Below are positions 10,293 through 19,437 of a DNA stretch of 23,061 nt, in pieces; positions within the stretch are counted from its first letter, which is position 1; every line of letters begins with the position of its first letter. The translations under genes were made by a program, and so were the position numbers. This DNA comes from Gracilaria domingensis (lineage: Eukaryota; Rhodophyta; Florideophyceae; Gracilariales; Gracilariaceae): positions 1 to 23,061 of the forward strand of contig VCMS01000269.1 in NCBI GenBank assembly GCA_022539475.1. Direction: 5' to 3'. The notes below the pieces were generated by a model, which made no database searches, was not told the origin of the DNA, and was given only the letters and a program-made list of their open reading frames with translations.

Positions 10293-10843
10293 AGCTGGGA
10301 GGATGTGGAGGAAGAGGAAAATGAGGAGGAAGGGGCGATGATGTGGCGAAAGGGTTTGGGTCGTTGTCTTTCGCAGATGCGGAGATAGAGGAGGGTGGTG
10401 GGGTTGGACTCTTGTAAGTAGAATGCAACTTGAAGTGGTATGGAGTTGGTGAGATGCATGCGCGCGGTTCCATAAGATGAATGTTGTACTAGGTAGTCGT
10501 AGTAATGATGACTATTCTAGAATATTTGCAGAAAATTAGCGAACGTAAATATGGCGGCACAGGTGGACATCACATGATGTCCTCAGACGAAGACAAATAA
10601 TAAGTCTGATACTTTCATTTCGTGAACATGTACTAGCAATCGTGGCGTAGGTCAACTGTTCTGCATTGAATGGAGAACAAGCCCTAGTACATGAAAGCGT
10701 AGTATACAAAAAAATTGAAATTAATTGCTTGCACATAGTCCTATACGCAATTTTTGCAGATTTTTTTGACTAATTTCGTCTGATAATCGTGTTCTAGTGC
10801 ACCTAACTAGCAAAACGAGAACACAGACGATGTGTTATCCTGC
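10293..10843. other. Spacer upstream of the MULE, with two palindromic structures
   Basis: No gene supported. GGACATCA/TGATGTCC forms an 8-bp palindrome at 10565-10582. CATGTACTAG at 10627-10636 pairs with CTAGTACATG at 10684-10693, with an inner TGTTCT/AGAACA pair, giving a nested hairpin. The T-rich stretch at 10750-10770 could be promoter or MULE terminal sequence. I could not identify a MULE terminal inverted repeat because the right end of the element is cut off. Confidence 0.45.
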
Positions 10844-12073
10844 ATGTCCTACTTTAGCCGCACAAGAGGACGCCTTCCAAAAGAGACATATGAACGAAAA
10901 TATAGTGCTGAACGGACGGAGCGTTATCGCTGGAGTGCAGCAGAGTGTCGCCTCAACATTGTCATCGCCGCCAGACATAGAGGGCTCCCAATTGCGGGTG
11001 AGTATCTCATTAATGAAATACATCGCAGTAATCGCGAGGGACGCTATGCTCGGCGTCATCAACATATCCTTTCCGAGACAATTGGTAGCTCGAAAGGAAC
11101 AGGTCATATCAGACGTAGGGAAGGAGGAGGAGAAATCTCCGCTACCGATAACTACGCTGATGTTCTAGCTGATGCCCTAATGGATTCGGATCAGGATGTC
11201 GAAATCACCGGAAAGGTTGTTAAGGACAATACATCCTCCACAGCCAGAAAGGATATGGGGAGATCCTCATCCAGATCCTCATCAGCCCCGGTGAGGCAAG
11301 GAGATGGAATCAGTGGCAATGAGAAGAAGGACACGAAATCCTTTTGTAAGAAGCAGACCGAATCCACGAATGAGAAACAGCTATTTATGCGGAGTGAAAC
11401 TGTAGAGGATCTTCCCGGATATTTATTTCAGTTGATGAAGGAAGGCTATAGGTACGGTGTGCATCTACGTCGTCATATAGCTCGCGCTGGGAAGTACAGA
11501 GTTACTACCAGAGTTCGATGCCTAAAATATAAGGTGTACCCAAAAGGATCTGGATGTAGAGCAGGAATCGTCGCGAAGTTGTCCAGAGATTTACGGCGGT
11601 AGGATATCAAGGGGGAGAACTCTCACAATCACGAACGCGTGGCTACCACGACTGATACCGTTAATAAGAGAGTCGCGGCCATTCGGAGCTGGATTAAAAA
11701 GTGTTGTACTTCTACACTTCGAATCCCCTATATCCATTACACACCAAAACGAGGATCATCAAAGGGCAGGACTCAGAGAGAAGATTCTGCTACAAGCGAG
11801 CAGAGACAAGGAGGCTCTGTGTTGAGCTCGGGTGGACAGGTGGATGGAAAGGACAGTTTGGAAAGGAAGATAACGGTGATCAGTGATAGTGATGATGAGG
11901 ATTTTATGCAAGATCCCAGTACCATACGAAATGATCCACCGGCGAGCAGCTCGATGCCAGATTCTAAAGCATTAGCTTCTGTGGCGATAACTCGGACTGT
12001 AGAGGAGGAAGTTCTGGCTGAAGGTAACGGAAACGAGGATCTCACTGACGATTGTCAAGTTTTACAGTTGAAC

Positions 12074-12174
12074 GTAAGCTGAGTTTATTCTATCATGATT
12101 CATGGTGTACACCATCTTTTCCATAATATATAAGTCATCTAACCCTCTCTTTTCACTACATATCCTATTAATAG
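12074..12174 (+). other. Intron in the MULE transposase gene (101 nt)
   Basis: AAC|GTAAGC at the donor and CCTATTAATAG|GAG at the acceptor. Exon 1 is open in one frame up to here and the MULE core continues in a different frame; removing exactly these 101 nt joins them (QLN to EKLMEE). Confidence 0.72.
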
Positions 12175-12221
12175 GAGAAACTGATGGAGGAAACAGATCC
12201 GTAAGATAATCATGCGGCTTC

Positions 12222-12344
12222 GAAGGAAGATACTGGCGAAATCGCAGGTGATAGTGGCTGCAATCCGAAGGAAGATACTGGCGAAAGCGCAGGTAATAGT
12301 GGCTGAAATGCTGTAGAAAGCGCAGGTAATAGTGGCTGCAATGC
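12222..12344 (+). repeat. Short tandem repeat inside the MULE frame (45 bp, about 2.7 units)
   Basis: Units 12222-12266 and 12267-12311 (45 bp each) and a shortened third unit to 12344 encode versions of KEDTGESAGNSGCN. The middle unit has TGA where the others have TGC, so that stop arose by a point change after the repeat formed. Confidence 0.8.
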
Positions 12345-14228
12345 GGCAGAGGATGACGTCGATGATGGGGACTAGGATTATTCCTTCAATCGAGCTTATG
12401 AGGAGGAGCAGTGTGTGCGGGATGGTTTCTCTGCCTACTTTTCTTCAGTGCAAGGCACCAATGAGGATGAGACACTCAAACATCCACAGTACATATCGGA
12501 ATGTCTCGGGTAATGTTTGAATATCAGAGACTCAGTCTACACGGAAAAACAAGGAGGTTGGGAGCTGAAGAGAGGATTGCTGGTTTGTTCATTGCGAAAC
12601 GACAAACAGTTCAAGTGTTCGTACCAGTTCAAGCTCTACAGAGTGAGGATCACAAGAGATGAAGCAGGTAACAGAGCCGGGGAGTGGGGTTTCCGTTTAG
12701 ATCTCTCTAAAGCACATCATAACCATTCCCCTAAGCGTACCGTGTTTCATCGCAAACTACCGCCGAGAATGGAGGTAGAAGCGTTTCATATGTACGCCAG
12801 TCTACGCATGCAGTACGACATACTACGCGTGTTGGAGGATAAATACAATATCAAAGTCGATAGGACTCTGTTCAGGAAACGCCTGAAGTACTTATCTGAT
12901 GCGAGGAATCCAAAGGACAAAGAGACGTTTCGACTCTATGAAAACCTTCTAAAGTTGAAGGCCGAGAATTCGAGGAATGAGGTGTATTGTACAACCAACG
13001 ACCAAGACAATTTACATTTTGTTGCTTGGTCATTTGCGGAATGGATCCTCGACTATGAGCGCTTCGGTATAGTACCAGGGGTTTCAATTGACTGCAAGGC
13101 AGTCGCAAATCGTTTCAGAATACCGCTGGTAACCATAAATGAGAGGGATAACCATGGAAATGTCACTACGCTCTTCATGGGATACCTTCCCAACGAGACA
13201 ACCGAGAGCTTCTGCTGGATCCTCACGAAGTTTAAGGACTGCATGTCCATTTCCTCGTCATGCTTCGTCCTTGACCAATGCAAAGCTTGTTTTAATGCTC
13301 TTCGTATGATCTTCCTCACATCATATTTAACTTATGATGATTGGCACTTAAACAAGAATCAGGCCTCCAATGTACCTCGTTGGTGCTCAAAGATCCATAA
13401 GCCGGAATAGAATGACGCAATGCAAGCTGACTTATATGAATTGCGAGGAGCTCCCACAATTGAGGTGTTCAGACGACGACGCGGCCACTTCGACACAAAG
13501 TACTTCTCTAATTTCAATCAACCCGCTCTGAAATGGTATAAGCAGCTGTACCATGATTACCCCACAATGGTAATCCTATGCTACAAGCTAGTATATATCC
13601 CGATGAGATTTCTATTCCAAAGAACGGGCTACACAGAGTAATCAAATTACCGTTACCAAAAGCTAATTCTCAGTCGCCGCATTCCTCTGTCAGACGTTCC
13701 TGTAGAAATGAACAGGATAACTATCCGCCTGAAAGAAGTGCGAAGAACAAGAAACGGTGCCGACCACACCGCAATCTCAAACAAACTTGCGACAGCTCAA
13801 CTCCCTCTTCCACCCAAATACAGAGAGAATCTTGCCTCTCGGATCACGTCATTCGCCCTGAAGAAGTTTCTCGATACAAGCGTGAAGTGGGCACCACTCT
13901 ATACTGTATCAAACGTTTCCATTCCGCGATGTGGCGATACGGATTGGCGTATGTTTGAAATAGATCCCGAGGATCTGAAAATCGACTCAGACAAGCTCGT
14001 TGCCATCCTCACTATCAATCGAATCCCCACGCGTTCCAATACAATTGAGACACAACATATCGTTCTCTACACCACTGAAGAGGATCCCAAGACCGTAACT
14101 GCATACTGCACATGCCCCCGTTTTTGTTCAGATGGGTTTCCTTGCTCCCACGTCACGCGAGTGGGAACGGTATACTCTGAGTCATGCCAGCGCTGGTCGG
14201 ACCTGCCGCAAGTTGCAGGTCACAGATT

Positions 14229-15624
14229 CGTCTGTGTTCTGCAAAGTGGAATATAGTCTATTCGCTTTGGAAACTGAGCTGGTTTTGGGGCTATTTGGGG
14301 CGCGCGAGAGGGTAGCAGAGGCTGGCACTCAAAAAATTAAGAAATTTTGGAATATTAAATTCCATTTCGCGCAGTTTAGTTCTTGGGTCCCATAGGTTTT
14401 GTAGAGGTTCTACTTCGCCGCACCACCCCATTCACTCTTTTCCGCGACCCTCTCTCAAAACTGCACTCGTGCTAGTTTGCCTTTCCGTTTTCTCCCATGT
14501 TGCAATGCCAATCGCAACTCATCCCACCTCAATCATCCCATCGCTTCTTCCCAGTCCACACCACCCCCGCTATTTACCCATTTCTCGCCCATCACGCGTT
14601 CGCATCCTCTCTCTCCGTCTCCGCAAACGTCATTTTGTAGAAGTCAGGTGGACAACCCTCCGCCTTCTCGTATACCCGCCTCGCCCCAAAACGGCTTCAA
14701 ATCCCTCCCATTCTTCTCTCCTCCTGTCCCCTCAGAATCTCCTTCGCAGTCGGCGCTACCTCCGCCGCACTCCTAAACCCAGTCACCACTGGAGCTCCGA
14801 CTCCCTCCCGGGGCACATCCTCCACCACCTTCTTCATCTCTTTACGCCTCTTCTTCAGACGGCTCTTCCCATCCCCAACCCCACCACCCTTTGTCTTTGG
14901 TGTGACAGGGGACCTTCTGCAACGCCACCCTTCCCGCACTTCCCTTCTCCGTCTTTCCCTCCACACCTTCTTTCACCGTCTCCTCTTCCACCAATCTTTG
15001 CCTCTTGCTCACCTGCTTCACCTCCTTCTCCAGCACGTCCAATCTCTCGTTCAGAACCCTATTCTACTCCCGAAACTCTCCAACCTCCCTTCCCGCACAC
15101 TCCACTATCCTATACACATGATTTCTCATCTCCACTCCCAATACCGACAACGAATTCCGCAAGCTCGAAATCGCCTCAACCGAAACACCACTACCACCCC
15201 CGCTCAGCACCACACCGCCCATTTCCGTTACAATCTCCACAACTTCATCGTCCAGCTGCTCCTTCATCACCAACCCCAACATCCCCACTCTCGCCTTCAT
15301 CTCCCCCACAAACCGCATCTCCCTGTCACCCTCTCCGCCCCCACTCTCTATCTGGTCTCCAAACTCTAACTGACTCAGATGCACCGCACCCCTTCTCTCC
15401 ATTGCGACCCCTTCCACCTCCAATTCCACCCCCTTCTCCACCTCATCACCATCCCCTCTCCTCGCCTCACACTTCTTTCCTTCATCAGCCACTTCCTTCT
15501 TCTGCGACATCCGACCAGCCGCCGTAATCACGTCCTCTTCCCGCTTTGGTGACGGCGTCTGCGGTACCTACTCCCCCTCCAACAGCGCCAACAGCTCCTC
15601 ATCCTTCACGTATCCGTTCGACAT
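14229..15624 (-). repeat. Repeat copy B: degraded coiled-coil gene plus 480-bp conserved block
   Basis: On the minus strand an ATG at 15624 opens a frame (MSNGYVKDEELLALLEGE) interrupted by TAG at 15568-15570 and TAG at 15064-15066. It continues through NERLDVLEKEVKQVSKRQR (coiled coil) to about 14900. A frame change then leads to a basic tail, SRLKKRRKEMKKVVEDV, and VVTGFRSAAE, ending at 14697. The protein is Glu/Val/Gly-rich with no recognised domain. The segment 14229-14707 is the high-identity counterpart of 6015-6494. Its right terminus on the element (14229) cuts directly into the MULE after its SWIM finger. The opposite strand is Pro/Ser/His-rich shadow sequence. Class of element unknown: no LTR, poly-A or reverse transcriptase is visible. 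Confidence 0.8.
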
Positions 15625-15910
15625 CTTCAGAAGAAGAAGTAGTAGTTGGATCGAAGTTTCCGCTGCGAAACAGTGCAATCGAGCTAAACTGTGCTGTCCA
15701 CCCCCACTGTCCAACCACACGGGCTATATCCAGCACCATGATCGTCCCTGTTTCCCTCATCCCATTTCCGGCCAAAACATCAACTGTACACCTTCGCACC
15801 TTCCACTATTTGAGCGCCACCTCTCTGTCTCCTCTTTCGCGCTCACATAATCCCCACCCACCTCGCCTCGACGGGCGATATTTTTCTCTTCCACCATAAC
15901 CCCACTCGAT
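15625..15910 (-). other. Upstream region of copy B coiled-coil gene
   Basis: On the minus strand this precedes the ATG at 15624. It contains one short open frame (15599-15799, VLDIARVVGQWGW) that I do not recognise. It may be 5' leader or promoter of the element. Confidence 0.3.
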
Positions 15911-16235
15911 GGTTATAGCAAAACAGGAAGATATTGCCAGTGGAGGCAAGCTAGGGACTAGTGATTGTACTTAGAGTTGCTCACCCTCTGTCTCGACTGG
16001 GGGCATGTTCTTCTTCCGTAACATCCTTTGTGGGTTGTGACAAAAAAAGAATATGTCACCACTCAACACCGGATGGGTAACAATGATAGCACGTAGAGTA
16101 GTTCATCCTCCCTCTCAGCGTCCACTGGGGATATATTGATGTTCTCTCACATCCTTTCCCGGTTGTGATACAAGAGAAATACATCTCCAATGGAGACGGA
16201 GAATATAGTCGTGATAACACGTAAAGGTAACAATG
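15911..16235. repeat. Diverged tandem repeat, unit about 122-128 bp, about 2.6 copies
   Basis: Copies start at 15911 (GGTTATAGCAAAAC), 16033 (GGTTGTGACAAAAA) and 16161 (GGTTGTGATACAAG). Within each full unit the same landmarks follow in order: a GTAGAGT/TTAGAGT block, TCA-CCTC, ACTGGGG, then ACATCCTTT before the next GGTTGTGA. The third copy breaks off near 16235. No open frame spans it, so it is a non-coding minisatellite-like array. Confidence 0.75.
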
Positions 16236-16264
16236 TAATAAACAATAAATTTATGCTACTATCT

Positions 16265-16603
16265 CTAACCAACCTTTCGAAAACCAGCTATGACATGAGC
16301 TGGGTTACTCGAGCCAAAGATGGCAGATCCTGCAACTGAAATGTTTGCACCGGCCTTCACTACTCCTTTCACAGTACTCAGTCCAATACCCCCATCCACC
16401 TGTATCCCTATTCTTGGGTACAACTCCCTTGCATGTCGCACCTTGTCAAGAACACCCTCCATAAACGCCTGTTCTCCAAACCCTGGCTCCACCGTCATCA
16501 ACAATAACATGTCTACAACTCCTTCGTTCATAAGTGCTTCTACCACCTTTATAGACGTATTCGGGCGCAATCCAACTCCATCCTTTTAATTATGGCAATC
16601 CAA
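16265..16603 (-). pseudogene. RPE: Ribulose-phosphate 3-epimerase, 3' fragment
   Basis: The minus strand encodes the C-terminal half of ribulose-5-phosphate 3-epimerase, the TIM-barrel enzyme of the pentose phosphate and Calvin cycles: KDGVGLRPNTSIKVVEAL, LLLMTVEPGFGEQAFM, GIQVDGGIGLSTV and SVAGSAIFGSSNPAHVI. The MTVEPGFG loop, the catalytic Asp of QVDGG and the phosphate-binding AGSAIF are present. The N-terminal half with the metal-binding His/Asp/His residues is absent, and a TAA stands at 16586-16588 just upstream. The next sequence upstream does not resemble the enzyme and belongs to the leader of the gene at 16983. It is a 5'-truncated gene copy, with its natural C-terminus and stop. 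Confidence 0.85.
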
Positions 16604-16982
16604 GTGAAGCTATAGAACCCGTTCACGTCATTTATGAAGCCAAAATGGCTTCTTTCATCCTGTATTCAAGCTCCCCGTAACTCGTACTTTACAACTACTT
16701 TACAACTCAGGTTCGAAATCAGTTTCATTCATTGCACACTTTCTACTGTTCCACCTACCTTTCATAAAACATCATCACACTTTGTGGCTTGTCGTCTCAT
16801 ACAAGCCCTATCATTCATTCAGTACAATCACATATCATACATTTCGCTCAGTTTCACAAAGTGAACCATGTTCCCGTTCTGCGCTTCCTAACCGTTTTTA
16901 CTTAAGTATCACTCTTTACCCCAGCAGTTCTCCGCCCCATCTTCCCTTTTTATCGTCACACAAAAACAATCGAACACTTGCA
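16604..16982. other. Leader/promoter region of the ketopantoate-reductase-like gene
   Basis: CT-rich and AT-rich spacer without a supported gene. The frame of the downstream gene is open far upstream (from about 16782), but it has no ATG before 16983 and the extra sequence is low-complexity Ser/Tyr/Phe, so I do not include it. Confidence 0.4.
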
Positions 16983-17885
16983 ATGAACTCCCAGTCCGAC
17001 ATGCCTCCGACTCCGCCTCCGAGTCCCAGATACTCTGACGTCCCTCAGGCCTCATCTCCCGCCCGAAGGACTCGGGCCGTTATTGTTGGAAGGGGGCGTA
17101 TAGGTACCATGCTGGCGAACGAAGAAGATACGGTCATTTCCGCACACGAATTCTGCAGCATGGCTGCTACCTCTCATCTTTCTGATGTACCGATACTAGT
17201 TTGTGGAAGAACGAACACCCTGGAGACCGTAATTCAGGCTTGCCCTTATTCGCTCAGAGAGAATCTCGTTTTCTTCCAGAATGGAGACATCATACCATTG
17301 CTTTCGAAGCTCGGTGTGGACAAATGTTCAAAAGTTGTCCTATACGTTGGTGTCCCCTCAAGAAACGCAGCTCCGCAGGATGGTGTCACTCCTCAAAGTC
17401 CAGATGGTCTCACTGTCGCAACAGGAAAGTGGGCCTCCAACGTTGCAGACAGGTTTAGGTCTATGGGTCTCACTTGCGGGGTTGTCGACGAAGACACATT
17501 TCTCGTAAGCTATTATGAGAAGCTCGTGTGGCTATCAGCGTTCAATATCGTCGGGGCCTCAAGAGGTTTCATTCCTATGGACGTAGTCGCTACGGAGTGC
17601 AGTACGGTTGTGCTCACAATAATGAAAGAGCTGTTGAAGATAGTTTCGCTTAAGACAGGTACTACTTTCAACCTGGAAGAGACCGTTGGGCGACTTCTTG
17701 CATATGGGAAAACTCTCGTTGGCTTCCCTACTTCTTTCTCCGACTTTCAGTTTAGGAACGCGTACTTCTACGACTTTTCCCGCCAAGAAAGAAACATCGT
17801 AGGCGGTGACCCCGCTCCTTTTCATACAAACTACGTCAACGTTGTTAAGGAAAAGTTATCCCCCTCCCCATTCCCCCAGCTTTGA
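16983..17885 (+). CDS. Ketopantoate reductase-like (ApbA/PanE family) protein
   Basis: A complete 300-residue intronless protein. After a Pro/Ser-rich N-terminus (about 30 residues), AVIVGRGRIGTML (GxGxxG at 36-41) is a Rossmann NAD(P)-binding loop. ILVCGRTN (71-78) is where the family places residues recognising NADP. FFQNGD (97-102) matches the QNG motif, and EKLVWLSAFN (179-188) carries the Lys and Asn in the positions of the ketopantoate reductase catalytic Lys and Asn. ApbA/PanE enzymes reduce 2-ketopantoate to pantoate for coenzyme A, but many relatives act on other 2-keto acids, so the substrate is open. The start is the ATG at 16983 (GCAATGAAC), chosen because it directly precedes the domain. 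No breaks; ends with TGA. Confidence 0.72.
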   Translation: MNSQSDMPPTPPPSPRYSDVPQASSPARRTRAVIVGRGRIGTMLANEEDTVISAHEFCSMAATSHLSDVPILVCGRTNTLETVIQACPYSLRENLVFFQNGDIIPLLSKLGVDKCSKVVLYVGVPSRNAAPQDGVTPQSPDGLTVATGKWASNVADRFRSMGLTCGVVDEDTFLVSYYEKLVWLSAFNIVGASRGFIPMDVVATECSTVVLTIMKELLKIVSLKTGTTFNLEETVGRLLAYGKTLVGFPTSFSDFQFRNAYFYDFSRQERNIVGGDPAPFHTNYVNVVKEKLSPSPFPQL

Positions 17886-18512
17886 GGTTAGAACACATGA
17901 CTTTTCGGTGTTGTAAACCTTTTAGAGATAGTTAAACATAAAAGTTACTTTATCGAAATGACCTGTTCCTATTACATTACTTATATTGTTCGTCCTTCTG
18001 TGGTTCAAATATGCCCCTTTAAATCCTACATCCCTTATCACTAATACTTCGCTAAGATTTTGCTAGATAGAAAATGGTCATTCCATATCATTTAAGTGCA
18101 CGATACTAGTAACGAAACAAGTACAAAAATTGTGATATTTCTGAAGAACTAAGCGTTTGCATTACTTGGGGCACCCGTATAAAGTAAGGTAAACTTTTTA
18201 TGGGTTTCAACCCGTAATGGAGGTTGTTTTACTCTTCTTGATTTCTAAGCTCATGTTAAAGATATTTACAGTTTTCTTTACCCACTTGAACCCGTACATA
18301 TAATTTATGACTAAATCATCCTTTCTTTACTTCAAATCGATGCAAAAACTTCTCCTCCTAGTAACGTTTTAAAACAGTACTACAATACGCGTATATGGTC
18401 GTTCTTAGACTCTTTTTATACTACGAAACACCTTGTGAACATCAATCACATCCTTCTCATTCGTATACCCACACCAATTTGCAAAACGAACCCTTTCGAA
18501 AGCTTTCAAAAC
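17886..18512. other. AT-rich spacer between two same-strand genes
   Basis: No gene, RNA or repeat that I can support. It must hold the 3' end of the ketopantoate-reductase-like gene and the promoter of the HAD phosphatase gene. A small hairpin, GGGTT-TC-AACCC, lies near 18202-18213. Confidence 0.4.
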
Positions 18513-19385
18513 ATGTATAACTCAGAAGTTAGAGCCCAAGAAGTAACTCCTCAGCAGCTGGCTAACGAAATATTCGAAAATGGCTACGCCGTGATTAGTG
18601 ATGTTGACGGTACTCTGAAAAGAGCTGGGGAGAATATTCCTGCCGAAACAGTCAAATGCATGAAGTACATCAACGCACGCGTTGGTTTCGGAATTGCTAC
18701 TGGGCGAGATATAGAGGATGCCGAGAGTTTCATGGAGCACCTGGGTGGCTACACTTTTGGCATCTCTGGAAACCAAGGCGCACGGGTGAGATTATCCAAT
18801 GGTACCGAAATTGATCAGGACCTTGACAGGGAAGGTTACGAAAGATGTGCAGCCGAACTTGAGAGACTTGCAATCTCCTTAAATGAATCGCACGGACTTC
18901 ACGAAGAGCGTCAACAAGCAGTGGTGAGCACTAGAAAAGACAGTGGACTCCCTAACTTCACGTACAATGGACTGTCGAAGTGGAAAACAGAAGTTAACTC
19001 CGGTATTTCAAAAGTGTTGACATCCTTTCCGAACCTGGTTGCGTACCCTCAAGATGAAAACTGTGACATAGGGGACATTCGTTTCACGAAAAATAGTGGG
19101 GCGCTAGCCTTGGTTGAAAAAGACCCCCAGTTCGACACACATTTAATCGTTGCTTTCGGGAATGCTTCCAATGATGGCCCTCTATATAAAATGGCAACCC
19201 TGGCAGTTCATGTGAAGGGAGACGACCATCCAGCAGCGGTAACATATCTTGTTGATGGGGTGGAGGACGTGCATGAGACCATCAGAAGGGTGGCAGAACT
19301 GTACGGGTACAGAAAATGCAAGTGTCAATGGTTTAGAAATGCTCTTGGAATTTGTTTCAAGTGCTACGATGCCTGTAATACTTAG
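18513..19385 (+). CDS. HAD-superfamily phosphatase (type IIB-like), intact
   Basis: A 290-residue intronless protein with all four haloacid dehalogenase motifs: ISDVDGTL (28-35, nucleophile D30 and acid D32), ATGRD (62-66, in the motif II position), K193 in the motif III position, and FGNASNDGPL (215-224; the D/N pair of motif IV). The cap-like insertion between motifs II and III (about 67-190) and the GISGNQGA block resemble Cof/sugar-phosphatase IIB enzymes such as trehalose-6-phosphate or mannosylglycerate phosphatase, but no substrate signature is clear. I chose the ATG at 18513; open frame extends upstream without an ATG. It ends TAG with an AATAAA 21 nt downstream. A dead paralogue lies tail to tail. 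Confidence 0.75.
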   Translation: MYNSEVRAQEVTPQQLANEIFENGYAVISDVDGTLKRAGENIPAETVKCMKYINARVGFGIATGRDIEDAESFMEHLGGYTFGISGNQGARVRLSNGTEIDQDLDREGYERCAAELERLAISLNESHGLHEERQQAVVSTRKDSGLPNFTYNGLSKWKTEVNSGISKVLTSFPNLVAYPQDENCDIGDIRFTKNSGALALVEKDPQFDTHLIVAFGNASNDGPLYKMATLAVHVKGDDHPAAVTYLVDGVEDVHETIRRVAELYGYRKCKCQWFRNALGICFKCYDACNT

Positions 19386-19405
19386 CTATGATATGAGATC
19401 TCAGT

Positions 19406-19411
19406 AATAAA
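19406..19411 (+). promoter_or_regulatory. Possible polyadenylation signal AATAAA
   Basis: AATAAA 21 nt after the stop codon of the HAD phosphatase gene, within the 52-bp gap before the convergent paralogue. Position fits; use of this signal in this organism is not known. Confidence 0.35.
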
Positions 19412-19437
19412 AGTGTCGTATATATCTCAATACCCTT

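Larger units (their letters stand above)
10844..14228 (+). mobile_element. MULE (Mutator-like) DNA transposon, transposase gene with seven in-frame stops, 3' end truncated
   Basis: The gene reads through two exons (10844-12073 and 12175-14228) in one spliced frame. Exon 1 holds a Cys-containing region ending in GENSHNHE, the HNH of a FAR1/WRKY-GCM1-type zinc finger. Exon 2 holds a second such module (FKCSYQF, then HHNHSP), then the Mutator transposase core: SIDCKAVANRFRIPLVTI (first Asp at 13090-13092), LPNETTESFCWILTKF, FVLDQCKA (second Asp at 13273-13275) and WHLNKN. A SWIM finger (CTC, then C and H, 14107-14151) follows. The third acidic residue is not located with confidence. Stops: TAG 11600, TAA 12202, TGA 12304, TAG 12373, TAA 12511, TAG 13408, TAA 13639. 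No frameshift was seen. The stop at 11600 sits where these fingers carry Trp. Homology ends at 14228 where repeat copy B begins, so the element is dead and truncated. Confidence 0.88.

Noticed and set aside
14469..15527. Long plus-strand open frame of 352 codons rich in Pro, Ser and His
   Set aside because: It is the antisense of the Glu/Gly/Arg-rich coiled-coil gene and of the conserved block in copy B. Its composition is what a purine-rich gene gives on the other strand, and it has no motif of its own.
16700..16730. tRNA T-arm-like string GGTTCGAAATC
   Set aside because: No matching acceptor stem, D-arm or anticodon arm could be built from the surrounding sequence.
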